A DNA stretch of 64,000 bases from Sitta carolinensis (lineage: Eukaryota > Chordata > Aves > Passeriformes > Sittidae), in assembly GCA_032173965.1 (NCBI GenBank), contig CM063288.1:19875501-19939500 (forward strand). Direction: 5' to 3'. A program made the translations under genes and the position numbers. Below are positions 1 through 15,400 of the stretch, in pieces. Below the pieces are notes generated by a model, which was not told the origin of the DNA, did not search any database, and was given only the letters and a program-made list of their open reading frames with translations. Position 1 is the first letter of the stretch. Each line of letters begins with the position of its first letter.

Positions 1-387
1 CTGAGAATCTGTTGCTGGTGCCACTACATAAACCTTTGGGTCATAGTATAAAATTCACTTCTCTCTTTATTAAGAATAGGGAAATTAGGTTGCCCTTGCT
101 GTGATCCTGAAAAATATTTCCTCATAAAACTGCACAAAGGTGAAAAGCATTTGCACTTCGTTAGCAACCTAAATATTGCAACTGGGACAATGTATAGGGA
201 ATTTAATGCAGCAGAGGCAAGCAGCACTACTGCAATCCATTTCTTTCTGTTTGACATGCAGGACTAGGAAAGATAATACTGTATTGTCTTTCATGTCTGT
301 GACAAAATATGCTACTGACTAGTCTTTAGTGTGGGACTGATCCGTAAAAAATTTTTAACTGGTGTATATGTTTGATTCTTTTTGCAG

Positions 388-2149
388 CCAGAGCATACAA
401 ATGTATGTTTTTGGTATATTCCTCCAAGTCTCAGGGGCATGCCAGACTCTGATGAGAGAAGAGAAAAATTACACAGGGTAAGTATTTTTGGATAAATGTA
501 AAAAGATAATTCCAAAATCTGAGACATCTGTTCTCCATTGCTTGTTATGACCTTGATATCTGTTCGCTTTTGTCTTCTATTTATATTGATGCTGAAGTCA
601 TGTTTTCCCTATAGAACCAGATTCAGAACATACTCAGTTTTCCTGCGCTCACAAGCCTTCAAATAGTAGCTAGGCCTACAGACATCACAATCTTCTTTGG
701 ATAGGACAGATTATCAACAAGAGAAATAGAAGGGTAATTGTTTGAAAATTCTTGGACAGGTACAGGACCTGAAAACATATAAGTTCCTTCTCAGGTATTT
801 ATTTTGATTTTAAATGCCAATGCATTAATGCATTTCAGTGAAAATGAATACCCTTTGGAGGACTTTGGGATACATTTATTTGAAGTGGTAGAGAGAAGTG
901 AAGACATCATAGAAGTGCCACCAGAAAACATATCATGTTATTCAGGACTTGAGGGAAGAAAAATACAGCAATTTTCTAGTAGTGTTTTAGACAGAAGTGG
1001 ATTGAAATACATTCAGGGAAAAAAAGAATTATTTCACAGGAGTCAAAAATATTTGCTCTTTTGTGTCTGTGTGTGTGAGCATGTGTTAGGGAAGAGAGAA
1101 GGATGGGGAGATTTTGTAGAGGATTTAATGACAGCATAACAGTGGGGAAAGAAAATAGAAATTCCTGTGTAAAATTCCTGTGTCAAGCCAGTCCCATGCT
1201 AGATAAAGAAATTGCCAAAAAAAAGAGAGAGAATAGAGGAAGATAGAGGTAAAAGATAAGCAACAGCAAGAGGGATGAAATATTTGATTTGACCCTGTCA
1301 AATGTCAGAGGACATCATAAAACATTCTACAAAACAGCAAAAAAGCCAGGCATCTGGCCTTGCCTGGCAGAGAGTAGAGCAGGAGAATGAAGGTCTGGAT
1401 GGAAAAACTGGATTTAGTCAATACCAGATATTAAGACTGTCAGAACATTGTTCCTTGTAAATTAAACCAAGGAACTGAAATTGTGGTAAATGCACAGTAC
1501 TGCAAAACTCCTGGAAGGATTCTTGGATGGCTTATGCTAACAAAAAATATTCTTTATGACATAGATCTTGTTGAAAAATTTCCATTGTTGTCCCCACATA
1601 GAAAATGCTTTGAAAATACAGAATATTCTCATGGAAAACATCCATTACCTTCAAGAAGGCCAGGAATGGTCCTTCAAATGGAAGCAGAAAATGTTTCATT
1701 GTGTCAAAACCTTCAGCACAAGGAAACAAGATACATATATTTTAATAAATATATTTTTATAAATAAAAAAGACAGATATTGTTGTTGTCAATTTTCCTTT
1801 AAATAGCTAATCCTACATATTTAGTTTTTCGAGATTTTTATTGTTACAGACATTTTTTATTAAAACAAACACCTGTCAATTTATTTTTTCTGAATTAAGA
1901 AATGCTGTGACATACGTGAAAAGAATAATTTTTTCTTCTCTCTTTCTCTCTCTCCCTCTCTCTTTAATGATAAAGGTGGCCCCAAAAATCAAGGCATTGA
2001 TGATGGAGTCAGGTACCACCATGGTTGGATATCAGCCTCAGGGTGATAAAGTCAACTTCTTCCGAATGGTCATCTCGAACCCAGCAGCAACTAAGTCTGA
2101 CATTGACTTCCTCATTGAGGAAATTGAGAGATTGGGACAGGAGCTGTAG
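388..2149 (+). CDS. GAD1: Glutamate decarboxylase, GAD1 (GAD67) type, last two coding exons (partial gene)
   Basis: PLP-dependent enzyme that makes GABA from glutamate in neurons. Two exons are visible: 388-477 (30 codons, phase 0 to 0, acceptor TTTGCAG, donor GTAAGT) and 1976-2149 (57 codons plus TAG). Exon 1 reads [18 protein letters not shown] onward; exon 2 starts [20 protein letters not shown] and ends [14 protein letters not shown]. The [16 protein letters not shown] stretch is GAD1-like; GAD2 has MEYGTTMVSYQPLGDK. The sequence ends at the normal family C-terminus. Upstream exons, including the PLP-lysine exon, lie outside the window. The identity with GAD1 is high over 87 residues, but a paralogue (a vertebrate GAD3 has been described) cannot be excluded from this short piece, especially because the neighbour is NUP35 rather than the mammalian neighbour GORASP2. 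No break is seen in these exons. Confidence 0.88.
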
Positions 2150-3475
2150 TGGTTGAATTATTTATTTCCCTAATACACTGCTTTCCAGCACTGGTTATTT
2201 TTTTAACCCAGTTCTGCAGAACATGTTTTAAGGAAATTCTTCTTCTGTAACTTTGATCTCCTAAGACATCCTAAAATAAAACAACTATAGGCTAATGAAA
2301 TATATATGTATTGGTAGATCATATTATTGAGGGAAAATGTATTATCTTGAAGTTGAAGTACTATTGACTCTTACATTGGTCTTGTTTATTGTAGACAGCA
2401 GAAAATTAACAAGTATTAAAATAGCAAATTAAGAACTCTGCACATTATATATGTACAGTATAAATAAATATATATAATTATATACATACATACATTATAT
2501 ATATATATATAAAATATATATATATAAAAAAAGTGGTTATAACTTAGATCTAAGCCACAGCATGTTTTCCACTTTAAGAAAATTAAGTTTTCCTTCAACA
2601 ACTTTGATGTGGATAATGTGCTACAAGTTTTTCTGCCAGACAGAAATAGACATATAGAAACATTTCTAAAATGTATATTCTTAGGAGCTAAAGAAAATGT
2701 ATAGCAGTATTAGATCTTATTGTTGGTGCTTACATACAAAACAGCAATCTCTAAGAGCACCTTTGAGTAAAATAGTTGTACTTGCCCTTTAGTGTCAAAT
2801 CAGGGGATGACAGTAGCAGAGTCATTGTAACAAGTATATTATTGCTGTATTTTTAGAGGTTAATTTGTGTAGATTGTGTATATTATTGTTAAATGACTTT
2901 GTGTAAAAGGATTTAAATGTAATAGTTTTACAGCAAGATAATTGTTTAATTGTAGGTATCTGAAAAACTTTCTTATTTATATGCAGAGATTTACCATGCT
3001 GAAGAGTCGTCTTGTATTTTCTTCCGTTTGTAATGTAACCTATTTATATATTATTGAAGTTCTAAATAATGTTTATGGTATTTTAGTGTCATTGTGAGCC
3101 AAAGAAAAAATACAAAAATATTAGTTGACACTTTCTTTTAAATCCTAGTGCCCTTATAGTAATAACTTACAGATAATTTTACTGAAGATAAGGATTCTGA
3201 CATTGTGTATAGGCTATCAAATTATGGGATCCCTTAAATCTATTAAAATTATTAGAAATTTCAGTTTTATTTATTGTAATGTCAGACTGTCTGTTCAGTG
3301 TTCTGAATGCTTTAATAGTGACTATTGATTGCTAACCAAGGCCCCTGTTTTTGAGTTTTATTTCAGGACTGACCTCTGTGACCATTTTAACTAAATTCTG
3401 TGTGAGTTTCAACCAGCATCATTCTTTCAGTGAAATGGAATTCACTGTTTGGAGCTTATAAAATAAATAAAACAA
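2150..3475 (+). other. GAD1: GAD 3' UTR with two candidate polyadenylation regions
   Basis: AT-rich sequence following the TAG stop. AATAAA occurs at 2275-2280, about 125 nt after the stop, and overlapping AATAAA signals occur at 3462-3471. The usage of proximal versus distal site is inferred, not shown. A TA-rich microsatellite (2463-2527) lies inside the longer form. Confidence 0.55.
2463..2527. repeat. TA / TATACA-rich microsatellite
   Basis: Alternating AT dinucleotides with a few TACA interruptions, about 65 bp, inside the presumed GAD 3' UTR. Likely length-variable between individuals. Confidence 0.8.
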
Positions 3476-3479
3476 AAAG

Positions 3480-6400
3480 CAATCTCAGTATCTTTTAATA
3501 CAGCTAGCTTGTCCCAGAAATTTCAACTGGTTAGGCTTTTCAAAGTATAGACACCAGATTCATCTGCAGCTTCATCAATTTTAATCATTAGATAATCAAT
3601 ATTACTGAGTGGAAAAGTCCATACTGGAAACAGAGTAGTGGAACAAAATTGAGATTCAATAATCCTCTGTTCACTGAGTTAGTGTCATGGTGATAAATGG
3701 AATATGCTAATTTCAAGTGTTTTCATACGTGATTCTTTACAAGTCAGTAATTAATTGCTTTTTTTCCCTCCCCTCCACCTCAGTAATGAAATGGAAGTAT
3801 TTTAGAAACTTTCAGTGAAGTGCAGTCCTGCTATGCAGTATTTGCAGTCTCTGTGGCCCCTGTCAGTCCCGTGGCAGGACACCTACAGGCAAGAGAGGTT
3901 TCCCTCCTGCAGGACCCACTGGCTGTCTTCTGAGGATGGGGTCTCACACTCGTGCCTGTGTTAGTGCAGGAAGAAAGAAGCTGTTATGGTAAATGGTGCA
4001 TTTAGCACAGCCTTTCCAGCTTTTCATAGGACTCTTGCTTATTCCTCTCTCATAACCTTCTGTAAAATCTTTTCTTCAAATTGAGTCGAATCTAAAAATT
4101 ACTGTAAATTTGTCACTGACCTTTAGACGCATGAGTATGACTTTCAAAATAGATCTGCATTGTTACTTCATATCATTAAACCCCCTAGTAATCTTACCAA
4201 TGCATTATTTCTTTCATTAAACTTTTCTCAGACAATGTAGCTGGTTTCTTGCTTTCTTGATCTTAAACCTCAGTCTTCCTCCATTATAAGCCTGTTGTAT
4301 TGCTGTGCATTCAATACTTGACATTTCCTGATGTAAACATTCATGCTCTATACCTGAGGCCTGCAGTACAGTTGTAGTTGGCATGAACATAGACTTCAGT
4401 ACGAATTTCAATAATATTAAATGCCATTCTTTGTAGATACCAGCTATTCATCAAAACTACAGGCCCTCTCATTCAGAGCTGTTCTTAGAGTTCTTAGAGA
4501 AATAAGTTTCTTTTGAAGAAGTACATGTCACATTTTTATTTCAGACTTCTGTCTGAAATCTGGTCAGTTTTACTTTATTCAAAGGGCAGCTACAGAAGAT
4601 TGAAAAAATTCTTTCAGTCTTTCTTGTTTATAAAAAACAATATGAACTAATATAATTAATCCAATGATGTGTAACTGGTGACTGAACTTCACTAGAGAAT
4701 TTTATGTCTTCCACACAAACAACATGGTTCTTATAATTTCCATCAGTTCTTAGGTGGAAATTTCTAATTTCCTCCACCTCCCTTGTCAATAAGAGTATTA
4801 CTAAAGCTCTAACTTACCCTCAATCCTCTAACCTTAATATTTTAAACACATGAACCTTGTATCCAGATCACCATCTCAATATTCTAATATTAGTTTAATG
4901 TACCTGAGATGTTAATTCTCCTTGAAACATCGCCATCTTCATCCTATCATGAAGCTGCAGGAAAGACCATAATGCAGCTGGCTGGCATTCATACAGCAAG
5001 CCCCTGACAGTTCTGTGATGGAATCAGAAACAGACCCAGAGCTCGTCAGTGCATTTGCTCACTAAAATTTCTGATTCCTCATTTAATGGAGTATCTTGAG
5101 TTTTGAAGGTCAAAAGCATCAGAGGTTCTTCCTATCTTGATTGATGGCCTGCAACTAAGTGGGAAAGATGGAGCTCCTCCTGCTTGTTTTAGAAGCAAGA
5201 CAGTTAATGCATAGGTGTTGTCTCTAAAGACAGAGGGCTTAAATTTATCTTCCTACCCTCTTTATTTATCTTGCTTTTCTGCAGTGTTGTGTCTTGACAC
5301 AGACAACCACAATTAGAGTTTTGCAAAGCTTTTGATTCTAGTATCAGGTTCTGGGGTGTTTTCCTATTAGATATACTGTGTTCAACAGGCACCGAGCTCA
5401 TATTAATTTCTGACTTGATTAGCTAATTTTAACAGGGCAGTTATAGTCATTAGTGAGAAAACTCATCTGTTTTCTTATTAGGTCATTTCCATCTGAGTAA
5501 TATGCCACAGCTTCTTGGGCTAACGCTGACCTGGAATTTTCCTTCTTTTTAATCCATGCACTATTGACCATGAGAGATTAGAACATATGGGTATACAGAA
5601 CTATTGACTAATGTAAAGCATTTTAATTTAAGGTGGGCAACTTTGAGGTTTAAAATACACTCTGAGGTAGAAATTTTGCCTTTAAAATCACACGGACAGA
5701 CAATCACTGTAACTTTGCATGGGTGAATTCAGATCAATTAAACAATAAGCAGGATCTTAGCTGAACAGGTAGCTGCAGTGCTTACTAACTGATATAATTT
5801 ATTTGGAAAATACTGACCACTGGATAAAAATCAAGAGCAGCTGTTGATTTTGAATGAGAAAAATTCTGATTGTGTTATTAAAGGTAATTTTTAGAGAAGA
5901 TAGACTATTCCATTCACAGCAGACAACCAGAAGCAGGGGCCTTGGAAATAATCCAGAATTTTAAAATCATCATGGAGTTAGCTCATAATCTGTTTTTTGA
6001 ATGGTAACAAATATGAAGAGATTTTTTAAACAGAATCTCTGTTTTGTGGTTTAAGAAATGTTGAAGTTATAAAGAAGTTATGCAATGCAGTTTTAATTTT
6101 TCAATAAAAGTTTATCTTAAAAATTACTAATTTGTCTCATAATTTTTGTGAGATCTTTTGTTTCCTTAAGAATATGAGACAAAAGCCATGCAACATTATC
6201 CCTCACCTTAAAAACAGTAAGGCAAATGCTAAGGCAACTATTTAATTTCAGTTGTGGATTGAATGTGAGCTTGTGCCAACAGAGACTGAGGGAGAGCCAC
6301 GAGCACAGAAACTTGGTCAGTTTGGACAGGATTGTTGAGACATTAGTCCTGTGTACAATATGAAAAATGTGCTTTAAAATCTTGGATTCTAGACCATGTT

Positions 6401-9400
6401 TTGGGGTATGGAGATAAAAAAGATTCTCTTGTAGGAGATAAAATAATTTTAGGGTATTTTTATGCCAAATAGATTGAAAAATAAGAGTACATATTGAATT
6501 CATTAAAGTATAAAATTCTTTTTTTATGGTATAGATATATTTTGATTAATTGCTGCTCTATGCATTATCCATAGAACTGTCATTGATTTTAACAGTATAT
6601 AGGAAATTTGATTGTGATTGTTTTAGGGTAGGATGAGCATCCTTCAAGTAGGATGAGTTTTCTTAAGAACAGTTTTATTTCCAAGTTAAATATTTTATGA
6701 AGCAAATTAGTCACTGGAAAAATACGCACAAAGAAACTTATTAAATCAATTAGTGTAGCATGCAAATGCCATCATATAAAGCACTAAAAATTATGAAAGA
6801 TGATTGCATGGCGTGAGTATTAAGGAATGTTCAGCTTATGCACAGACTGTTCAGTAAAATGTTAGGACCACAAAAAGACTCTTTGTAGTTAGTGCAGCTC
6901 TCTGTGGTCAATGGCCTGAATTTCTTCTGTAGTGTTTTATAATTTGCAAGTTATGACAGTTATGCTGGGGGGGAAGATACGTGACTTGGGAGTACTGTTC
7001 ACTCAAGAACAGCAACTAAGTGAGGGGGAGATGAGAAGATGCAAGCACTGTCTAAAAGCAAAGGATAAAAGAAAGGATGGGCTGCAAAACACAGAAGGAT
7101 TTGTGTTTTATTTGAGCCTTTGAAAGAATCCAACTTTTGGACAAAGCAAAATTAAAATTTTTATATATACAAGAAGATGATTTTAAGTCCTGGTAAAGAC
7201 AGAGAAAAGTTATAGTTCTCTGCTTTAATAGATCTATCTACTGAGGAAAAATGGAACGTTGTTTAGTAATGATGATAACAGAAAAACCTGAAGATAAAGT
7301 ATTACAGACCTTGAGTTATTTCTGCCATGTATAAGTACTCTGTTCAGCATCTGAATATAATTTTTTCAGATTGGATAAGTATACCTGAGATGTGTATTTG
7401 TGAGTGTATTGGTCTTGGTATAAATGAGAAGAACATGTGCATGCCTTACATACTCAGTGTGCATCAGAAAAAAGTAAGTTTTGCATAATGATGACTGTTT
7501 TGTGTAGGACTTTTCAGGACAGCTGAAGTATAATATTAAACAAGTATATAGTGAAGAAAATAGTAAATTATTTTCTCTTGCCTTTAAAAGTATGTGTGTG
7601 TGTTGGATATTTATATAAATGATTAAATCTCTATCATATGAAATTCTTTTAACAGGATACCAGTCTGGTTCATCTAAGAACAGTTGGTTTGATACAGGAA
7701 TTACTGTTTAAAAATTTTTGGCCTTGTTTTTTGTGGAAAGGTGTTGTGTTACAACTGTGTGAGCACAAATATGTCAGATCAATGCAGATGATACGAAATG
7801 GAGAAAAACTAGGTTTAACATTCAAAAAAACCTAGAAAAAATGTCACTGCAAGGAAAATCAGCACATATAAGTACAAATACTTTAGCTTAGACTATAGAA
7901 GTCTATCATCTGTGACCACAGTGTAAGCTGGTTCGAAGCAGTGTCTACTCAGTGTGACATCATTAAAAATTTCCGTTATGCTGGTGCATAAAGCAGGCAT
8001 GTTGGCCTCCCAAAATATGGAATCTTGAATGCTATTTTATATCTAACAGGTGAAAGTGTCTCTAAAAAGTAATGTGAGGCACAAGGCATTTCTCATTCAG
8101 TGTCATGTGCTATTTATATCTTATATCTTCCAAAGTTTGCTTGTATTATAAATTATATTCACAGTTAAACACATTACCTTATTAGGACTTCCCACAGGCC
8201 TCAGCAAAAAACGCCATTAATCTCAATTAAGGTTCTTCCTTTACTTTTGGGAAAGTTGCCTGCAGGGTAAGGCTGACATTTGTTCTTGTGGATATACATC
8301 CAGTCTTACTACTAGATAAATTCTTTATTTCCATTAGTTTGAGGCTTTTACTTTTTCCTTCTTGCATTTTCTGGCTGTGAGAAGAAGACAAAGCCCTTAC
8401 TGACTGTCCCTTTCAGGTGATTCAGTCTCCTGCCACATGCACAGCGCTGGCCATCACTAAACACACTAGTACAGCTCTTGATTATCTCAAGAAGTACAGC
8501 TTCACTGGGCAGCAGGATGAGACCTCCACAAGCTGGGTTTAACAGCGCTGAACCAAAGAACCACTGTTGTTTTGATTACAGCAGGATTTCCTACACGGGG
8601 GAAAAAATACTTTTACTAATTCATTATAACCATGACTCTTAATAACTAATTGTTTTAATTTGCCAGTGGGTGTGCTGCTGCAATAATTCACTATGTTCAC
8701 TTATCTTGGTTGCACTTTAAAAGTCTATTACTTGTACCAGACTCAGTTAATGTTTCAGGGGTACTATATTTCTTCATACTGTTTTGATCATCATAGCTCT
8801 TCTATTAGTCTACAATTTTTAAAGAAGAGGTGTGGGGGATTTTCCCACTACAAAAGAATCAAGTTTAATTTCCCTGCTGTAAATACCCATATCAGTGAGT
8901 AGTTGTTAGTTTTCACTCAGTCATAGCAAATGTAATTATTCTGTAGGTGTAAATTACCAGCTTTATCATACAGTACAATGCAATGCATCTTCTTTTGTCT
9001 TCCCAAGCATATGAGGCCTGTCTTTTTGCAAGCTCTGATGTGAAGTCCCAGATTGCTAATTGTGACCGGGCTCCCTAGCAGTAGGAACTGTAATTGCCAT
9101 CAGACAGCTCCCTCTGCTTCCTGAAGTGAGTGCGTGCAGGCTGATTGCAGCACTAGAGTTCATGTTGCAGATTAAAGAAGTTAAAAAAATTTCATCCTTT
9201 CAAATACATCCGTATTACTTTCAAAAGAGCTGCTAGGCCAGTAATTGCTACAATTTTCCTTCCTTAAAAGCCTAGAGTTTTTTCTGCTCAGAAATTCTGT
9301 GACTGCAGTGTAAATAATTATGCTTAGCTATTGTTGAATGACTTCAGAACTCATGTTAATTTTCTATATATAATGCTGCTATAATTGTACAATTACTGCT

Positions 9401-12400
9401 GTATTGGAAGCAGGCCAGAGGTGGAATAGAGGTTCTCAGGGGAGTTTGAAGGCTCTCTCATTTGTTCCATTGCTCAGACCAGAGCTGTCTCCATTAAGCT
9501 GGCAAAGTGGTCAAAAAAAGGAACTGAAATCACTGGATTATACTATAGAGATTTGTTTGGATTCTCAGAAAAATGTACATGGCTTGAATTTACAACAGGA
9601 ATGCCTGTTCCCCTCTCATCTTTTAGCAAATACATTTAGCTAAAAGAGCTTCAACAAACATAGGCCCCTTACTTGGGGCCATGTCCTCAGTTTAGGGTTT
9701 ATGTAGTGAGCTACTAATTCATCTATCTACCTAGGTAATTTCTAAAAAGGCACACTTAATACACAAGCGCACATCTCTAGGCTTGTAACAACAAATTATT
9801 CTGCAAACACAGACATCCACAAAATTTTAGAAATAAATAATGTTTGGTATATTATCTGTCTGCCAAGCATTCAACATTTCTCATCCTGCCAGTGAATGGA
9901 TCAATAGATCCTTTCAAATGTGTGTATAGAGGAGGGAGAGTGTACAAGGAAAGCTTCTGTACCAGGCTGCCAAACCGGTCTCTTAGGCCCACCTTTGAAT
10001 GGAAGACCAGATTAAGAGGTTGTTCTAACAGAAGATAAAAAAGCACCAGAGTTTCTTGGGCACAAATTAAAAGGGAAAGAGAACTGGTGCACCAAAGAAC
10101 AGTCACAGAGGGCTAATTTCAAAATAGTAAAGTTGCTCAGTAGGCAGAAGGAAATGTACAGCACACTTCTGGCTGAATAATTTACAAAGCAGTGAAACAT
10201 CAGGAGAAGCCAAGAAATAATTTGATACCACTTAAATGGTGCTCATTGCATGTAGTTTGAAATAGACACCAGTATAGAGTATGTTATTTTGTAGGAATAA
10301 ATAGAAATGTAGATGAATATCTACCTGTCCTAACTGCTTACTTATATAATTTTAGATGCGTAAGATTTTTCTGGCAGTAATATTTTTTCATTACATCCAT
10401 AGGCACTAAAAATCTTTTTTACCATCTACATCACTCAGCAAAGGGTACTAAGAGGAATTGTGTAGAGAGGTAAAGCTTTCTTCTATCCACTTTTTTACTT
10501 ACATTTATCTATGTTAAGTCAGGTTAATTTTCTAATAGTGTTGATATTTGTCAAATTCCATGTTGGTTTCCTAGGCTAAATAACACAAGTTTCATTACTA
10601 AAATAATCTGAAATGGCAAAGAGCAAACTTAAACAGTGAAAAATAGAGTAGAAACAGACTTGTAGAAGCAAGGAATTTGAGCTAACAGATTATTCTGTGT
10701 CTGATTCGAGTCTGATGTGTTCTCTGAAATGCAGATTCAGCAATTTGAGCAGCTGTTCATCAGTTACAACAAAGAATACCAAGGATTTGAAAAATTGAGG
10801 CCCATTTCCCTATTACACTGTAAAATCAGGCTTTTATCTCTAGTTGTCAATGAGAGATGTGATTTGGTAGGTTCTTGTCCACTAAAACCAAGTCACATTC
10901 AGACTCTCTATTTTTTTAAATAAATCAATTACTGTTTGAAAAGCTTTTACATAGTAAGTTATGCAGATTCTTCTCATGAAGAACTGAATATACATCTCTA
11001 AATCAGAACAAATATCTTGATCAGTTATTATATAAGAAATAAAGAAAACAATATAATAGGTTTAAAGCATGCATATAAAAATATATCAAATGTTTGAAGT
11101 ATTTTACCAAGTATTTTGACATTACATTCTTTTGTAACACACTACATCCCACAAATAGCTTTTAAACTACCTTATAAATTGAAGATCTTTATAATCTCTT
11201 TTGTATTTATCCATGCTCTATAAGCCAAATTGTAATTGTAGCTAGTTTTATGAGCCTGTATTATTTGTAGGTCTCTGGGCTTGGTAACATTTTATAAGAT
11301 GCAGCTATTGAACTGCTTTTAGCTGGTTCAGTAATGATTGCAATTGTTTTGCAGTTGACCGTAATTCCTGGGATTTAGTTGGTTTGCTATTTAAAAACAA
11401 CAACAACAAAACAGGAAACCGTTGATAAATTACATTCCTAATTTATGCAGTTATGTTGTAATCAGTTAATGGTTTTCTAACAGATCAAGACCTACCAGCA
11501 TAAATAAAGAGGTAGTTTAAAACCTAACATAAAAAAAATTTTTAAAAAGTGACTTCATCTTGGTGTAATGCTATTGAATTTTAGTGCAGTTACACAAAGG
11601 AAAATTAAGGTGAAACTGAATTAACTAGAACCAGGTGTACTGTCCTGGTTCTAAAAGGCATGTGACTACAGTAGAAGAAAAAGGTAGTTTAGGGAAAAAT
11701 AAGGTCAGGGTGATCACAAGAGATGCTCTGCATCCATTTTGTCAGCCTGCACCTTGGTTTCCAGCTACAATTTCAGGGTCATATTTCATGGCTGAATATC
11801 CAACGACTTTAACCTGCCAAACTTTGCTGCTGTGGTACAGCTGTACATAATGGTATCGGAATGGTGGGCACTGTAATTCCTCTGTGAATGATCAGGTTAT
11901 ATTGTCCAAAACCCCTATTCAGGGTCATGTCCAGATTTCTTTTGAATATCTCTAAGGATGAAGAATGAGGATGAATCTCATTTCTGGTGTCTCCTGTTTT
12001 CCTTCTGTATATGATGGTGAAGCCTAAGTACATACCTGGAAGTAAGGGTAGATTATTCCACTTGCAGTTAGGAGGGAGACCTGACTAGTAAAGTGATAAA
12101 GCCTAAACTACCTTAAAATCTAGAGACCTACAAAAAATAAAACAAAACTAGACAAGCCCAAACAAAGAAACAAATGAACTTCCCCCAACCCTAACCAACA
12201 AGCAGATATCCAGTGCAAAAGGAGACTAAATATTTTCATCTCCTTTCCAGATGTTAGAAGAATCAAATACCAAGATTTAGACCTATTAATCTTTTATATT
12301 TATTTGGCCTGAAAAAATATAATACTAAACATACTGGAAATATCTCACAGGTGATAAAGAATCGTATTGTGTATTTACAATGGAGAAATAAAATCATTCC

Positions 12401-15400
12401 CCACAATCATCTTAATATTTTTGATAAGGGTTAACCATTAGAAAACTCTTATACAGAGTCAGGGTTTTCCCTATGAACAGAGAAAATACTGAAGGAGATG
12501 GGGCCCACTGTGCCTGATGTGCTTGGACTTCTTAATGAATGACTGGTATTGACTGAGAGTCTTCTAAAATCATGTTGGTGTTCTTCAAGTAGTTGTGTTT
12601 TGATCTGTTTCAACAGCTTTGCTAACACTTCGCACTAAACAATTTGCAATCATATCTTTTAAGGCAACTAGAAACTAATCTGTGTTTTTCTGTTGTTTGC
12701 TTTTTAACTGCGTGGGAATATCTAACCTGTTACCCATATTACAGTAATTAATTCAAAAGCTCTCTAATATCTCTTTCTCATTATGACAGAGTTAGGTCAT
12801 GAGTTTTGTATTAAACAAAAGAGAAGAAACAACTGTAACAGGTAAGAGTCACTGTTCCAAGATGTCTGCACAATTTTGCATTCTGACTGCATTTTGCACT
12901 GATCAGACTTTAAAATTGCTACTTTCCATTTCACATTTTCCCAGCTTTGTCTCTGTATGAGGTACATTTTAAAGACTGAGCAAAAGGGAGTAGCCAGTTT
13001 TACGAGGGAGGGTACAAGGAGATAAGGTTAAACTGAGACAGGCTAGAAACCCCCTAAAAATCTTGCATTGTATATTTTAAAAGACAAAATGGGCTTGTAC
13101 AAAATAGAGACATATTGGAAATGGACCCACTGCCTTTGATATTCTAATATGGAAAAATACAACTCTAAAGCTTGTGTCAGCAGCTCCCAGTTAGTAGATT
13201 TTCTGTTTCCCACTGGGCTTTCAGTAGTAATTTTCAGAAGAGGAGCAGTAGGAAGAAGCAGCTGGAGAGAAGGCAAAGGAGCAAAACCAAGCACACAGAC
13301 ATATAGGTGAGGACAGGTCTCGCCTCAAGACCTGGACCTGAGAATTGCATAGGTAGGCCTGTGGCTGTGAGCTCTGCTTCTTCCAGCTCCTGCTGGATCT
13401 GGGCCTTAGCCTGTAGTTTCAGGCTCTTGCAGCACTCTTATGTTCCTTTTCTAAGCAGTTCTGTGGCTTCCATCAAAACCAGTGGGTAAACTGCCTTTCC
13501 TCAGCTCCTATCTTGGCCGCAGCAATTTCCTCTGTGCTTCTGTTTGTTAGTCTCCTTATGGTGACTGCAATTTTTCCCCTTCATGCTGACTTAAGTAGGA
13601 AAAAAATTCAAATTATCATCTGTTCTCAGTTTTTTCAGCCATTTAACTCTTTCTATCCTTGCTGTTGTTTTGCTTAGAAGATTCTTGGCCCAAATCCCTG
13701 TTCCAGGAGTGTCTGGGCCTAGGACAACATCCAGGCTTGTGTTGGAAGTTAAAAGATTCACATAACATCCCTTGGTTCACTGAATCTGACACTGTATCAA
13801 GAAAAGACACTCAAAGGCACTTGGTAGGTAATGTCTGTCCCTGAAAACAAATAAAGCATCTTCCAGAAAAATCTTTGAAAGTCCTTGCTAATGCTTTGTA
13901 CAGCACTTCTCTCTAATGTCACACTCTAACGTTATCCCATAAGTCAGAAGGAAGAGAGCCCTCATGGTTAAGGTTCAGTGACTTTTGTGAATAACTCTTC
14001 ACAGTGAAGCATAAAAGCTGGTCCATTCAAGCTCCATAAAAGCTCCTCCATTCAAGGAGGTATTGCAGGACTCAAACCTCTTGGCTCTAGTAGTGATCTA
14101 CCCAGAACAGCTAGAAGAGGAGTCAGTGCTAGCAGGAATAAAGGGGAAGCTCCAGAAACCGGCTGGGTCTTTCCAAGTGGTATTATACCACCAATCCTGC
14201 CAATTGCACTGACACCTGCAAATCCCACTTTAGAATAAATTAAAGATATTCCAGCACATCCAGCTGGGCCCACCAGCTCTTGTTTGTGTTTGCTGAGAAA
14301 TTAATCTTATCAGGTGGCATTAGCAAGGGCCATTGAATCATTCTTGTCAGCCGTATGGAAAAACATTGTTGTTCTGTGTCATTTGGCTTTCAGTGCAGTG
14401 ATTTCAGATGACAAACTGCTCATTTGATTTTTAAACTCAACACATGGGTGACATCCTCAGCTGCTGCCTTCAGGACGCTGCAGAAAACAGAGAGAGCTCC
14501 ATCTGCCTGTGGTGAAATGGAAACCAGTCAAACAGATGCTTGTCCTGGGACAGGGATGCTTGTCATAAACTTTTCTTTAACTTAGTTTAGCATATCTAGG
14601 TATCTGTGAAAATTACTTCTGGCAGTTCTTCTCATGCTATAACTCATCGGTTTTGGTAATTCACCCAGGAAGTCCTTTAGCATTTCCTCTTTGGAAGTGG
14701 TGTCAAGAGCGCTCAGAGCCAGCAAAGGAAGGATTAACCTAAGCTCCAGCTTCTAGCTGCTCTCATTAGTACATGTGAGAGAGCAGAAATTCCAGGGTTT
14801 GTTTTATTTTTTTGAGAAAGGTAGGGTGCTGCATTGGATTGACATCGCTTTCTAGCTAGGCTTATAGTATCTGATTAGATCCTAGGATTCTTGTCTCTTC
14901 TTAATCAATTTTATTTGTTCCCTCCAGCAAGAGCTCACTAAGAGAACAGACATCTGGCTTTAACAAACTCCGCCTACAGAATAATTCTACCCAGTAGTAT
15001 TCTTCCTAGGATTTTAAGGCCATTATTTGAGGATTGCCACTCACATGGCATATATTACATTACCAGTTTGTTTCATTGTATTCAAGCTCCCAAACCTAAT
15101 CTAAAAATAAATAATGTTCACAAGGAGGGGCCTCCTGCTTTCTCAGGGATGTGATAAATACCAGCAGAAGCTCAAAAAATACATTTCCTTGTTGTGGAAG
15201 ATAGAATCCTTATCCTTAAGATGTGCAGGAAAAGAAGTTATCAGCTATTGAGGCAGAAGGGAATTAATCACAAAAGACTTCTCAGGGCAAAAAAAGATAA
15301 AGGAGAGGGAGCTGAATGTTGGTTTTGTTGGGTCTTTTTTCCGAAGGAGGATTAAAAATAACAAGAAATGCATAATTGTGGAACCTTTCATATTACATGT

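Noticed and set aside
804..1139. 111-codon + frame between the two GAD exons
   Set aside because: Intronic; no similarity to GAD and no supporting splice sites.
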